Below are positions 26,793 to 35,849 of a stretch of DNA of 64,000 bases, in pieces. Position numbers and translations under genes: made by a program. This DNA comes from an uncultured Lentisphaeria bacterium (GTDB lineage Bacteria; Verrucomicrobiota; Lentisphaeria; Victivallales; UBA1829). Positions within the stretch are counted from its first letter, which is position 1. The number at the start of each line of letters is the position of its first letter. The notes below the pieces were generated by a model. That model was not told where the DNA came from, made no database searches, and saw only the letters and a program-made list of their open reading frames with translations. The stretch spans positions 124,001 to 188,000 of the forward strand of contig CAJKAR010000002.1 in NCBI GenBank assembly GCA_905197955.1. The letters run 5' to 3'.

Positions 26793-28749
26793 TTCTGTTC
26801 CTTTCTACCAGCGTGGAGACAATATTCTCCAGCATGGATCTGCTTCGTTTGTCCAGTTTCACCGAATTTCGTTCCTTGCACATGCCGCGTTCCAGCGTGC
26901 CGGCGAAATCGTCGATCTCCTTCAGGGAGAGGCTTTGCGGATGATTCGCCCAGCTGCGGAGAAAGGTCTGTTCCGGAAGTTCCGGCCGTCCCATCCGCGG
27001 AATGGAGATCGGCCGGGCGCAGGTCTCCAGCTGATAGGCTTTCAGGGCGACAATGACTTTGGCGTAGTCTGTCTCCGTGGATTTCAGGCGGAGGAATTTA
27101 TATTCCATCACATCGGAAACGGATTCCTCGTCACCCATGCGCGAGTAGTGATGTTTCCGGTCGGAAAAGTTCAGGCTTTTCGACATATTGGTATCGAGTT
27201 CATTGTTGAAAATGCGCCATTCGCGCAGGATTCCGTTTTCATCGCGCCGGAGGTCGCCGCCCAGCAGAAGCAGACAGACCAGATCCGATTCCCGATGCGA
27301 ACGATCCGTAATCGGAGGACGTCCGTTGATTTTCGCCAGTTCCATGGAAATATGCAGGCTGTGCGTCGGGATTTCCAGAAATTTGACCGCTTCGTTGATG
27401 ACCATCGACATTGCCCAGGGGCAGTCGAACAGCGGACGCGAGAGATCCCCCACAATATTGAATCTTCCGAGAGCATATTCAAAGAATCCCCGGTTGCGCG
27501 CGAGTCCTCCTCCTGTGATGTTGCGGTGCGCATCGACATGCCCTCCAAGACGCCATGTCCGGCGCTGGAGATCGAAGTCGTTGAACCAGTTAAACCCGTC
27601 AAATACCGCATCCTCTCCCGGTTCCGCATAGACTGCGCGGGCTCCCAGAAAGCTGAACTCCAGTTCCGCTCCGAGCGGAGTCGGCGTCGAGTACCAGTTC
27701 ATCGCGACAAAATCAATGATTTCCCGCATTTTCGCCGGATCATACAGTTCATCCGCCAGCAGGATGCACAAAGCCGCGTATTCCCGGTAGGACCGTCCCG
27801 GCACGGCCTTGTCCAGTTCCTTTTCCCGCATCACCTTTTCAATCCGCTTCCGGTTTGAGTTGTAGTACAGAAACGCCAGAAGAATGGCAACCCCATGGCG
27901 GAAGTATTTCTTCGAGACCCGGACCGCATCGTGAAACTGATGACGGGTTTTTTCCACCAGCTGATTGAAGATGATGTGCTTGCAGGCGAATTTCATGTAA
28001 TGATCCGCATAGGGCCGGATGGCAACATTGGAAAAAACATGTTCCAGATCGGGCGGTCTGGCTTCGTTGAATGCCTGAAGCATCAGATAGTTGCAGACAT
28101 AGTCCCCGTCAAAATGGGACTGGATCAGCTGATCGATTGCCGATCCCATCAGTTCCTGGAGTGCGCGGCGCGCAATCCCCTGCTCATTCGGCGAGAGATC
28201 GTGAAGAGCCTGATTGATTTTCCGTTCCAGATAAAGACTGTACCGGTCTTCGAAAAGAATCTCCTTGCCGAAGGATTTCTGAAGCGCCGGAATATTGCCG
28301 ACATAGGTCATGCACCTTCGCCGCTGATCGTTCTGATCCCGCACCACCACCGTTTTCCGATAGTACAGATTGCCCTCGTCTTCGAATCCGTCCAGACGTT
28401 CCAGTTCTTCGAGTGTAAGATTTTTCAGCAGCCGCCCCCGCACCTGGGATCCTCTCTGGCGGACGATGAAGTAGAAGGCTCCGGGCGGGACAACTTTCAT
28501 GTAATTGAAAAGCGTGACCGGTTCGCTTGCAACGGTCCGGTTCAGAATCAGACGGACATGATTGTCGCTCATCAAGGTCCCGTAGACAAAAAGATCCGCC
28601 GTTTCTCCGTGATGAATGACATGAAACGCCTCTTCCAGCTCCTCCCGGGATCTGCGTTTCCGGCTTCCGGCGGAGAGGAAAGTCGATTCGTGATTCAGTT
28701 GAATTCCATCAGCACGGCCGTCTCGTCGCAGTTGTCTTTCTTCTTGCAT
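26776..28749 (-). CDS. Gamma-glutamylcyclotransferase-like domain fused to a putative amidoligase-like domain
   Basis: The protein has 657 aa. Residues about 50-170 form a GGCT/AIG2-like domain: LFVYGTLM with the YGTL loop, and LERLDGFEDEGNLYYR with the usual acidic residue. A helical middle follows (170-345). The C-terminal part contains GAELEF near 360 and HSLHISME near 463, which resemble the carboxylate-amine ligase (glutamine synthetase/GCS-like) amidoligases. Such amidoligases are known to pair with AIG2/GGCT domains. The function could be making or trimming a gamma-glutamyl amide; the amidoligase call is tentative. The ATG at 28749 lies inside the end of argA; no better start follows. 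Confidence 0.5.
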   Translation of the reverse strand: MQEERQLRRDGRADGIQLNHESTFLSAGSRKRRSREELEEAFHVIHHGETADLFVYGTLMSDNHVRLILNRTVASEPVTLFNYMKVVPPGAFYFIVRQRGSQVRGRLLKNLTLEELERLDGFEDEGNLYYRKTVVVRDQNDQRRRCMTYVGNIPALQKSFGKEILFEDRYSLYLERKINQALHDLSPNEQGIARRALQELMGSAIDQLIQSHFDGDYVCNYLMLQAFNEARPPDLEHVFSNVAIRPYADHYMKFACKHIIFNQLVEKTRHQFHDAVRVSKKYFRHGVAILLAFLYYNSNRKRIEKVMREKELDKAVPGRSYREYAALCILLADELYDPAKMREIIDFVAMNWYSTPTPLGAELEFSFLGARAVYAEPGEDAVFDGFNWFNDFDLQRRTWRLGGHVDAHRNITGGGLARNRGFFEYALGRFNIVGDLSRPLFDCPWAMSMVINEAVKFLEIPTHSLHISMELAKINGRPPITDRSHRESDLVCLLLLGGDLRRDENGILREWRIFNNELDTNMSKSLNFSDRKHHYSRMGDEESVSDVMEYKFLRLKSTETDYAKVIVALKAYQLETCARPISIPRMGRPELPEQTFLRSWANHPQSLSLKEIDDFAGTLERGMCKERNSVKLDKRSRSMLENIVSTLVERNRSVAQG

Positions 28750-29201
28750 ATCACGCAGTCGCTCCAGATTTTTCCGGGGAACATGGATTTATCGACAACC
28801 CGGAAGCCGAGTCTGGTAAAAAAGTGAGTCCGATAAGTGAGTGAAAACAGTTTGGCGGGCCGTCCGAGACTCTTCATGTGCTCAATGATTCCGGAGAGCA
28901 TTTCAGACCCGATTCCCTGTCCCACATAGGGTTTGGCAACGGCAAAGGAACGGACCTCGTACAGGGAGTTGCCATAGTGACGGAGCGCTACGCAGCCGAC
29001 AAATTTTCCATCGAGTTCCGCAATTCTGAAATTGCCGATCTTCTCCTGAATATCCTCTTCCGTGCGCGGAAGAAGCAGACTCTCTTTGGCATAGCCGCCG
29101 AGGAGGGCCCAGACATTGTGCACATCGGAATTGTCGGCGTGCCGCAGTCCCTTGTCAGGATTGTAGACAGCGGGTCGAACGACCAGTTTGCCCTGAAACA
29201 T
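28695..29201 (-). CDS. argA: N-acetylglutamate synthase, short GNAT type
   Basis: The 168-aa protein has only a GNAT domain: DVHNVWALLGGYAKESLLLPRTEEDI, VRSFAVAKPYVGQGIGSEML (acetyl-CoA loop) and a C-terminal cysteine-bearing KKKDNCDETAVLMEF. This pattern matches the short ArgA type that makes N-acetylglutamate from glutamate and acetyl-CoA, the first step of arginine synthesis. It starts six bases after accA, whose pathway uses the same acetyl-CoA. argJ and argB lie at 50-52 kb. Confidence 0.82.
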   Translation of the reverse strand: MFQGKLVVRPAVYNPDKGLRHADNSDVHNVWALLGGYAKESLLLPRTEEDIQEKIGNFRIAELDGKFVGCVALRHYGNSLYEVRSFAVAKPYVGQGIGSEMLSGIIEHMKSLGRPAKLFSLTYRTHFFTRLGFRVVDKSMFPGKIWSDCVICKKKDNCDETAVLMEFN

Positions 29202-29207
29202 TTTCCG

Positions 29208-30206
29208 TTATTTCTCCGCCGGAGATTCCGACTTTTCTTTGGTTTTCGATGGTTCCGAGTAGAATTTCACATTGCGGAAACGCTGATAACGATGATCACG
29301 CAGTTCCTCCGGAGTATAGCCCTCGAATTCCTTGAGAGCCGAAAGAACCGCTTTTTTCAGATGTTCCGCTGCTCCGTCATAATCCTTGTGAGCTCCGCCG
29401 AGAGGCTCTTCCACAACGCCGTCCACCAGTTTCAGTTTATAAAGATCCGCGGCGGTCAGTTTGAGAGCTTCCGCGGCTTTTGCGGAATAGGCGCGGTCCT
29501 TCCAGAGAATGGCGGCACAGCCTTCCGGTGTAATCACGGAATAGTAGGCGTTTTCCATAATCAGGACCTTGTTGCCGACTCCGATGGCAAGCGCGCCGCC
29601 CGATCCGCCTTCGCCGATGACGACACAGACGATCGGAACTCCGAAGGAGAACATGTCGCGCAGATTGACCGCGATGGCTTCGCCGATATGACGTTCTTCC
29701 GATGCCACGCCGGGGAATGCTCCCGGAGTGTCAATGAATGTCACGATCGGGACCTTTGCCATATCCGCCAGCTTCATCAGCCGGAGAGCCTTGCGGTATC
29801 CTTCCGGATGCGGACAGCCGAAATTGCGGAGAACATTTTCCTTGGTATTGCGTCCCTTCTGCGTACCGATGACCATGACGGGGCGGCCGTCGATTTTGGC
29901 GAATCCGCCGACGATGGCGGGATCATCCGCGAATCTGCGGTCGCCGTGGAATTCCAGAAAATCGGTGCAGATGCGTTCGATGTAATCCAGAGTATATGGA
30001 CGGTTCGGGTGTCTTGCAAGCTGAACTCTCTGCCAGGGGGTGAGCGCTCCGTAGGTAGCCTTTTTCATCTTCTCGATTTTATTTTTGAGAGCGGCAATTT
30101 CTTCGGACGCATCGATATGACTTGAGCTGGTCAGCGACTCCCATTCGGTCAGTTTGGCTTCGAGCTCCGCAATCGGTTTTTCAAATTCAAGTGTTACAAC
30201 TGGCAT
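29208..30206 (-). CDS. accA: Acetyl-CoA carboxylase carboxyltransferase, alpha subunit
   Basis: The subunit moves the carboxyl group from biotin to acetyl-CoA with AccD in fatty acid synthesis. The 332-aa product starts with the family motif LEFEKPIAELEAKL and has RPYTLDYIERI, PGAFPGVASEERHIGEAIA and the oxyanion region GEGGSGGALAIGVGN. GGGAG precedes the ATG. It begins the accA-argA-GGCT-murI run. Confidence 0.97.
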   Translation of the reverse strand: MPVVTLEFEKPIAELEAKLTEWESLTSSSHIDASEEIAALKNKIEKMKKATYGALTPWQRVQLARHPNRPYTLDYIERICTDFLEFHGDRRFADDPAIVGGFAKIDGRPVMVIGTQKGRNTKENVLRNFGCPHPEGYRKALRLMKLADMAKVPIVTFIDTPGAFPGVASEERHIGEAIAVNLRDMFSFGVPIVCVVIGEGGSGGALAIGVGNKVLIMENAYYSVITPEGCAAILWKDRAYSAKAAEALKLTAADLYKLKLVDGVVEEPLGGAHKDYDGAAEHLKKAVLSALKEFEGYTPEELRDHRYQRFRNVKFYSEPSKTKEKSESPAEK

Positions 30207-30257
30207 TTATTACAAAACTCCCTGTTTACCCGATTTTTCTCTGCTTGATCAGGCATG

Positions 30258-30923
30258 TTATTTTACTTTAATTTCACTGCCTTCGGCAAGCAGTCCGAAA
30301 ATTTCATTGATATCGGCGTTTTTCATCTGGAAGAAGAGCGGTTTTTCCGCCTGTTCCTGTTTTTGCATGGATTCTCCGCAGATGCCGGAGACTGGAACGC
30401 CTTCGGCATTTTTCAGTTCAATCCAGCGGCTTCCGAGCGTATTTCCGGCCACTCCCACTTTGTAGAGAGTTCCGTTCAGCTCATAATTCGGATAGCCCAG
30501 TTTGGCTCCGACCTTGAAATCGCCTGCCGGAACGGAAAAACCTTTTCCGAGCGAGATTTCAAATCTCCGGCAGATGGTTCCCTTTTCAAAAAGGAGGAGT
30601 ACGCCTTCCTCTTTCAGAATCTGTACGCTCCAGGGGCCCTTGAACGGGACTCCGGAATTCTTCGCCGCGGCATTGGCGCTGATGGAAAGTTCAATCGCAA
30701 GACTGCGAGCCCTGCTGACATTTTCGAGTTCATCCGCCAGAAGGAATGCGCGTGTGGCGGCGGTGGCTGCCTCTTTATATTTCCCGTTCTGGCGATCGGA
30801 GCGGGCTTTATCCATCTGCTGACGGTACACCCATTCCGCATCCTGAGCAAAGGTCTGGACCGCAGACAGCAGCAGAAGTCCTGTCATGACTGCGGACAAT
30901 ATTCCAAAATAGAATTTTCCCAT
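30258..30923 (-). CDS. Exported protein with L,D-transpeptidase-like C-terminal region
   Basis: The 221-aa protein has a signal peptide (MGKFYFGILSAVMTGLLLLSAVQTFA). Residues 25-90 are helical, and the C-terminal part reads like a YkuD core: VPAGDFKVGAKLGYPNYE, AGNTLGSRWIELKN and PVSGICGESM. The full catalytic motif HGxxxSxGC is not seen, so it may be a degenerate or divergent member. The ATG at 30923 is chosen because GGAGGG lies eight bases upstream; an in-frame ATG at 30983 is unlikely. It starts the minus-strand region before accA. Confidence 0.55.
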   Translation of the reverse strand: MGKFYFGILSAVMTGLLLLSAVQTFAQDAEWVYRQQMDKARSDRQNGKYKEAATAATRAFLLADELENVSRARSLAIELSISANAAAKNSGVPFKGPWSVQILKEEGVLLLFEKGTICRRFEISLGKGFSVPAGDFKVGAKLGYPNYELNGTLYKVGVAGNTLGSRWIELKNAEGVPVSGICGESMQKQEQAEKPLFFQMKNADINEIFGLLAEGSEIKVK

Positions 30924-31058
30924 CCGATATACCCTCCAGAATAAAATTATAAATAAATTACTCTGATAATGTGAAGTTTTCAAGTTTTCTCCGTTATTTT
31001 TGGGGATTTAGACTCCGGAAGCGGATGGAACGAGAGGAGGGGGGAGGGAATCTTCCGG

Positions 31059-32435
31059 TCAGGAGGAGGTCGTCCGGCAGGAGAGGCAGAAGGTGAAGAG
31101 TCCTGTCTCATCGAAATATTCCAGAGAGACGGTATCCCGGATCAGATGCCCTTTCAGAACGGAGATGTCGGATGGAATCTGCCAGGAGCGATCCTGAAAG
31201 CAAATCTGATGATTCGGAAGATCAAAAAGCAGGTCCCCGTCGGGAAGCTCGATCCTTTCGGTCGTGGAGGTTTCAAACGGTTCGGATCTTCCGCATTCCC
31301 GGTAAGGAGCGCTGCGAAGCTGACCGTCCCGAAGGGTGAGACGCATCGGGGTGCTCATGGTGCCGTTGTAGGTTTTCGCCAGAGGTTCCGGCATTCGCAG
31401 CCAGGAAAGATAAATGGATTCATCGGCGGAAGTATTTGCAAAGCATTGTCCGGCATAGGCGTCGCCGGAGAGAAAGCGGCGGGATTCGCTTTCAAACGTG
31501 ATGCGTCCGCGGGAGATCCTGCCGATGCGGTAGAATCCGTTGGCCTCGGCGAAGACCCATTTCCATGTTCCGGAGTCTTCATCGAACATTCGTTTCAGAA
31601 GGGGACACTCTCTTCCGCCGGCGATTTTCCAGGTGTCCGTGACAGACCAGTCGAGCAGATTCCCGGATTCCAGAAGAAGGAATTCCTGCCGGGCTTCATC
31701 CCCGAAATAGAGAGTCATTCTCCAGCATTCCTCGTCCGGATCGTAAACCACTGCGGGATCCCGGTCGCAGCAGCCGCTGAACGATGGCAGGAGAGGATTC
31801 TTTTCATATTTCCGGAACGTCCTCCCTCCATCCGTGCTGTATGCGATATTCTGAGACGAACCTTCTGTATAGAACGAGTTCGTATAGAAGAGCAGAACGG
31901 CGTTTTTTCCGAATCCCGCATCATTTTCCGTATCGACCACTGCACTACCGGAGAACATTGTCCCGAAAGAATCCGGATAGAGTGCGATTCCTTCCTCTTT
32001 CCAGTGGATCAGATCGGTGCTGACCGCGTGATTCCAGTGCATATTGCCCCATTTTGTGCTGAATGGGTTATACTGGAAAAAGAGATGCCACTTGCCATTG
32101 AGGAAAAAGAGTCCGTTGGGATCGTTGAGCCAGCCGCGGCGGGGGGCAAAGTGAAACTGCGGGCGGAGAGATTCTTCCGGAAGAGGGGTGGTTTCTTCAG
32201 TGCGGTCGCTCCAGACGATGCTTTGATACAGGGCATTCTCCGTTTCGATTTCCGTCTGCTCCGGAGGGAACGGGAGGGGATATTCCGAGTAGAAATCGGG
32301 AGGGTTGTTCAGAGCTGCTGGAATGTTCAGTTTCAGAAATTCGCTTCCGGAACGGAGAAGAAGAGGTAGTTCCGGAGCCTCTCTGCTGACCGGGATGCGC
32401 ATGATGGATTTTCTGGCGGAATAATATTCAGGCAT
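31059..32435 (-). CDS. Glycoside hydrolase family 32 (fructan or sucrose hydrolase)
   Basis: The enzyme should hydrolyse beta-fructosides. Its motifs are complete: WLNDPNGL with the nucleophile Asp, FSGSAVVD, the RDP motif (CCDRDPAVVY) and GGRECPLL with the acid/base Glu. The catalytic domain fills most of the 458 aa; the first 75 residues are not typical. There is no signal peptide, so it should act in the cytoplasm on imported sugar, unlike the secreted enzymes nearby. The ATG at 32435 is chosen; longer in-frame readings run into the promoter region. Confidence 0.88.
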   Translation of the reverse strand: MPEYYSARKSIMRIPVSREAPELPLLLRSGSEFLKLNIPAALNNPPDFYSEYPLPFPPEQTEIETENALYQSIVWSDRTEETTPLPEESLRPQFHFAPRRGWLNDPNGLFFLNGKWHLFFQYNPFSTKWGNMHWNHAVSTDLIHWKEEGIALYPDSFGTMFSGSAVVDTENDAGFGKNAVLLFYTNSFYTEGSSQNIAYSTDGGRTFRKYEKNPLLPSFSGCCDRDPAVVYDPDEECWRMTLYFGDEARQEFLLLESGNLLDWSVTDTWKIAGGRECPLLKRMFDEDSGTWKWVFAEANGFYRIGRISRGRITFESESRRFLSGDAYAGQCFANTSADESIYLSWLRMPEPLAKTYNGTMSTPMRLTLRDGQLRSAPYRECGRSEPFETSTTERIELPDGDLLFDLPNHQICFQDRSWQIPSDISVLKGHLIRDTVSLEYFDETGLFTFCLSCRTTSS

Positions 32436-32469
32436 AGGGCGGCAGACATCCTTTCCGTTTTTTGGTTTT

Positions 32470-32498
32470 AGTATAGAGCGGAAAGCGTGGGTTGTCAA
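32470..32498 (-). promoter_or_regulatory. Sigma-70-type promoter of the GH32 gene
   Basis: On the minus strand TTGACA (32498-32493) and TATACT (32475-32470) are separated by 17 bases, about 35 bases before the GH32 start. I see no palindromic operator next to it. Confidence 0.75.
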
Positions 32499-32609
32499 AT
32501 TAGGAGATGGAGATTTCCGGAAAACGGAGTCCCGACTCTCCGATTCATGGACGGCAAGACCGGAGAATGCGCTTTCCTGCGTGATTCCGGGAAAAACCGT
32601 GTCTGCGGA

Positions 32610-32638
32610 TTGGCAATCCCGAGATGGACTGCTATATT
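32610..32638 (+). promoter_or_regulatory. Sigma-70-type promoter of hisD-hisC
   Basis: TTGGCA (32610-32615) and TATATT (32633-32638) are separated by 17 bases, about 34 bases before the hisD ATG. Confidence 0.65.
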
Positions 32639-32671
32639 TATATATTCGGTTTAAACTATGGAGAAAGAAGA

Positions 32672-33967
32672 ATGAAACGGATTTCATGGAAAGATCAGGG
32701 CGCGTCCGCGGAACTGGAGGCTCTGTACAACAGACCGGCTTGTCCGCGGGAGATCGAAGACGCAGTGTCGGAAATTGTCGCGAAGGTCAAAGCGGAGGGC
32801 GATGCTGCGATTGCGGATTTCCTTGCGCGGTTCGACAAAGTGACTCTCCAGCCTCAGGATTTTATTGTGAAAGCCGACGAGTACGCCGAGGCGGAACGTG
32901 CCGTCGATGAAAACGCCAGACAGGCGATCGATCTGGCAATCGCACATGTCACCGCGTTTGCCGAGCAGGCGAAACCTCACGATCATTCCTTTTCTCCGCG
33001 GGAAGGGGTTGTTCTTGGTGAGCGCTTTGTTCCGATGGAACGGGTCGGCTGCTATATTCCGGGCGGGACGGCTCCGCTGGTCTCGACCGTGATCCATACG
33101 GTGGCGATTGCAAAGGCTGCCGGAGTTCGTGAAATTGTCGCGGCAACTCCTCCGATGAAAAACGGAAAAGTCAATCCCGCGACTCTCTATGCGCTGAAAC
33201 GCGCCGGTGCAACCGAAGTCTGGAAAATGGGCGGGGCTTACGCTGTCGCGGCAATGGCTTACGGAACTCAGACGGTGAAAAAGGTCGAGAAAATTGTCGG
33301 CCCCGGCAATGCGTATGTCGCCGCGGCAAAGAAGATTGTGTATGGATCCGTCGCAATCGACATGGTCGCTGGCCCCTCCGAAATCATGATTATTGCCGAC
33401 GGCACGACTAATCCGGCGTTTGCCGCCGCCGATATGCTCTCGCAGGCGGAACACGGCAGCGGACTGGAGCAGTCGGTGATTGTTGCCGATTCGAAAGAGT
33501 TTCTGGACAAGGTGGAAGCGGAACTGCATCGTCAGTCGGCGACTCTGCCGCGTCTGGCAACGGTGGAAAAAGTGCTGTCGCGCGGCACCTATCTGATCGA
33601 AGCGGAAAACCTGCTGGCCGCCGCCGACATCGCCGGAAAATATGCTCCGGAACATTTGGAAGTCATGTGTTCGAATCCGCGGGAACTTCTGCCGCACATC
33701 AAGGCCGCCGGTGCGATTTTCCTCGGACAGTGGACTCCGGAACCTGCCGGCGATTTCACCGCCGGTCCGAGTCACGTTCTGCCGACCGCGGGAACGGCAA
33801 AGTTCTTCCACGGACTTTCCACCGTTGATTTCATGCGTCGCAGCAGTGTGCTGGAATATACCAGGGAGGCTCTGATGAAAGAGGTCTCCGCGATTGAATG
33901 TTTTGCTTCGCTGGAAGGGCTCGCCGCCCACGGCAGAAGCGCTTCCATAAGAAGGGATTGGAAATGA
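32672..33967 (+). CDS. hisD: Histidinol dehydrogenase
   Basis: The zinc enzyme oxidises histidinol to histidine in two NAD-linked steps. The 431-aa product has GCYIPGGTAPLVSTV, VAGPSEIMIIAD, AEHGSGLEQSVIVAD and AGPSHVLPTAG, covering the substrate, metal and NAD regions. The ATG at 32672 gives the usual family length; an in-frame ATG at 32624 would fall in the promoter's -1 region. Its TGA overlaps the hisC ATG (ATGA). Confidence 0.97.
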   Translation: MKRISWKDQGASAELEALYNRPACPREIEDAVSEIVAKVKAEGDAAIADFLARFDKVTLQPQDFIVKADEYAEAERAVDENARQAIDLAIAHVTAFAEQAKPHDHSFSPREGVVLGERFVPMERVGCYIPGGTAPLVSTVIHTVAIAKAAGVREIVAATPPMKNGKVNPATLYALKRAGATEVWKMGGAYAVAAMAYGTQTVKKVEKIVGPGNAYVAAAKKIVYGSVAIDMVAGPSEIMIIADGTTNPAFAAADMLSQAEHGSGLEQSVIVADSKEFLDKVEAELHRQSATLPRLATVEKVLSRGTYLIEAENLLAAADIAGKYAPEHLEVMCSNPRELLPHIKAAGAIFLGQWTPEPAGDFTAGPSHVLPTAGTAKFFHGLSTVDFMRRSSVLEYTREALMKEVSAIECFASLEGLAAHGRSASIRRDWK

Positions 33968-35028
33968 ATGTGCCCAGAGTGCGCGATTCCATTCGCGCGA
34001 TGTCCGGTTACGTCCCCGGGGAACAGCCGAAGTGGACGAAAATCATCAAATTGAACACGAATGAAAATCCGTATCCGCCGAGTCCGAAACTGGCGGAGGC
34101 GCTTGCGTCATACGATCTGTCGCGCCTGCGTCTGTATCCCGATCCGGTGGCGCAGACGCTGCGGGAGGAGATCGCCGCGTTTCACGGGGTTTCCGCATCG
34201 CAGGTGCTTGCGGCAAACGGATCCGACGATGTGCTGACGATCGTCTCCCGCTGTTTCCTGGATGAGACGCATCCGATCGCGTTTCCGGTCCCGACCTATT
34301 CTCTGTATAAGACGCTGGCCGAGCTTCAGTGCGCACCGATGATAACGGTTCCGCTGGAGAAGGAAAACGACTTTGCGCTTCCGGCGGATTTCGGGGAACG
34401 GATCCGCGGAGCTTCGCTTCTGACTCTGGCTCGTCCGAATGCTCCGACCGGCAATGCGTATCCGCTGGAGCAGATCGAACGCATCTGTTCTGAATTCGAC
34501 GGCGCTGTGCTGATCGATGAAGCCTATGCTGATTTTTCCGCGGACAACTGTGATTTTCTTGTCCGGAAATATCCGAATGTGATGTTCTCGCGTACTTTCT
34601 CGAAAAGCCGTGCGCTGGCGGGAATCCGTTTCGGCTACGTGGTTGCGCATCCCGATCTGATTACGGAGCTGATGAAGGCAAAGGATTCCTACAATGTGAA
34701 CGCTCTGACTCAGCTGCTGGCGCTGACCTCTTTCCGCGATTTCGATTATCTTGCCGAGACGACGGCAAAAGTGAAAGAGACACGTGAGTTGTATTGGAAG
34801 AAGTTCAGAGAGCTCGGATTCCGCGTGATTCCTTCGCAGACGAATTTCCTTTTTGCATCGCCTCCCCGGAAGAATGGAAAAGAGTTTTTCGAGTTCCTGC
34901 GGACAAAGCAGATTCTGGTTCGTTATTTCCCCGGAGAAATGACCGGAGAGTTCGTCCGCATCACGATCGGAACCCCCGAAGAGATGGAGATCCTCTTCTC
35001 CTGTGCGCAAGAATTCTGCACCAGATAA
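33964..35028 (+). CDS. hisC: Histidinol-phosphate aminotransferase
   Basis: This PLP enzyme forms L-histidinol phosphate from imidazole-acetol phosphate. The 354-aa product has LNTNENPYPPSPK at the N-terminus, ANGSDDVL, ARPNAPTGNAY, VLIDEAYADF and the PLP lysine in SRTFSKSRALAG near residue 215. It is translationally coupled to hisD by ATGA and overlaps the next gene by 26 bases. Confidence 0.96.
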   Translation: MNVPRVRDSIRAMSGYVPGEQPKWTKIIKLNTNENPYPPSPKLAEALASYDLSRLRLYPDPVAQTLREEIAAFHGVSASQVLAANGSDDVLTIVSRCFLDETHPIAFPVPTYSLYKTLAELQCAPMITVPLEKENDFALPADFGERIRGASLLTLARPNAPTGNAYPLEQIERICSEFDGAVLIDEAYADFSADNCDFLVRKYPNVMFSRTFSKSRALAGIRFGYVVAHPDLITELMKAKDSYNVNALTQLLALTSFRDFDYLAETTAKVKETRELYWKKFRELGFRVIPSQTNFLFASPPRKNGKEFFEFLRTKQILVRYFPGEMTGEFVRITIGTPEEMEILFSCAQEFCTR

Positions 35029-35782
35029 AACAACGGTAACAAACCGTCCTGTTGTACGGATTTTGCGCAACCCGTGGAGAAGAAGTTTCTTGCTCGGGGG
35101 CGTGGTGCTGCTTGCAGGAATGTTGTTTGTGTTTGTTCCGGAATCCTGGTTGCGCAGAGGTTGGAATTGGAGCATCGGACGTTTTTTCCGGCATACGGTG
35201 GAATCTCGTCTGCGCCAGTTCGGCCCGGCTGCGTTGGCACGCCTGGAGCTCGGATTCATTCCTGAAAAACTGGACATCATCGCGTTAAAGGAAGAACGGA
35301 TTCTGGAACTCTGGGGCAGCAGAGGATCCGGAAAACCGGAATTGCTTAAGTCATATCCTGTTCTTGCTGCCAGCGGGACTGCCGGACCGAAACTGAAAGA
35401 GGGGGACCGGCAAGTCCCGGAAGGTTTTTATTCGATAGAATCCCTGCATCCCAACAGTTCTTTTTATCTGGCTTTGAAGATTGCCTATCCCTCGGAAGAA
35501 GACAAGCGTATTGCAATCGCGGAAAAACGGAATCCGGATCAATTAGGTTCCGCGATCATGCTTCACGGAAAGGGGGGATCCACTGGTTGTATTGCCGTTT
35601 CCAATGAGGCCATAGAAGAGATTTTCGCCCTTGCCGCACGGACAGGAATTCAAAATATCCGGCTTTTTATTTGTCCATACGATTTCCGGCGTCAGTCCCC
35701 TCCGGAAAATAGAGTGCCTGCGTGGCTTTCGGAACGCTACCGGAGACTGGAACTGGAATTGAAACGGCATCCTCATCCATGA
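35003..35782 (+). CDS. YafK/DpaA-type L,D-transpeptidase-fold protein
   Basis: The 259-aa protein has one N-terminal membrane anchor (SFLLGGVVLLAGMLFVFV) and a periplasmic domain of the YafK type: GTAGPKLKEGDRQVPEGFYSI and the catalytic motif IMLHGKGGSTGCIAVSN with His, Ser, Gly and Cys in place. Family members form or cut links at meso-DAP in peptidoglycan; E. coli DpaA releases a lipoprotein from the wall. The start is GTG at 35003 inside the end of hisC; no ATG precedes the anchor. It is probably co-transcribed with hisDC. Confidence 0.82.
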   Translation: MRKNSAPDKTTVTNRPVVRILRNPWRRSFLLGGVVLLAGMLFVFVPESWLRRGWNWSIGRFFRHTVESRLRQFGPAALARLELGFIPEKLDIIALKEERILELWGSRGSGKPELLKSYPVLAASGTAGPKLKEGDRQVPEGFYSIESLHPNSSFYLALKIAYPSEEDKRIAIAEKRNPDQLGSAIMLHGKGGSTGCIAVSNEAIEEIFALAARTGIQNIRLFICPYDFRRQSPPENRVPAWLSERYRRLELELKRHPHP

Positions 35783-35787
35783 CGATC

Positions 35788-35826
35788 AAAAAAAGCCCGG
35801 CAGGAACAGGAATGTTCATACCGGGC
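35788..35826 (-). terminator. Terminator of pilT
   Basis: Between convergent genes, GCCCGG/CCGGGC with an inner GAACA/TGTTC stem forms a hairpin. Read on the minus strand it is followed by seven T residues. It lies 24 bases past the pilT stop. Confidence 0.85.
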
Positions 35827-35849
35827 GGTTGTTTTGTGGTTCCGGAGGA

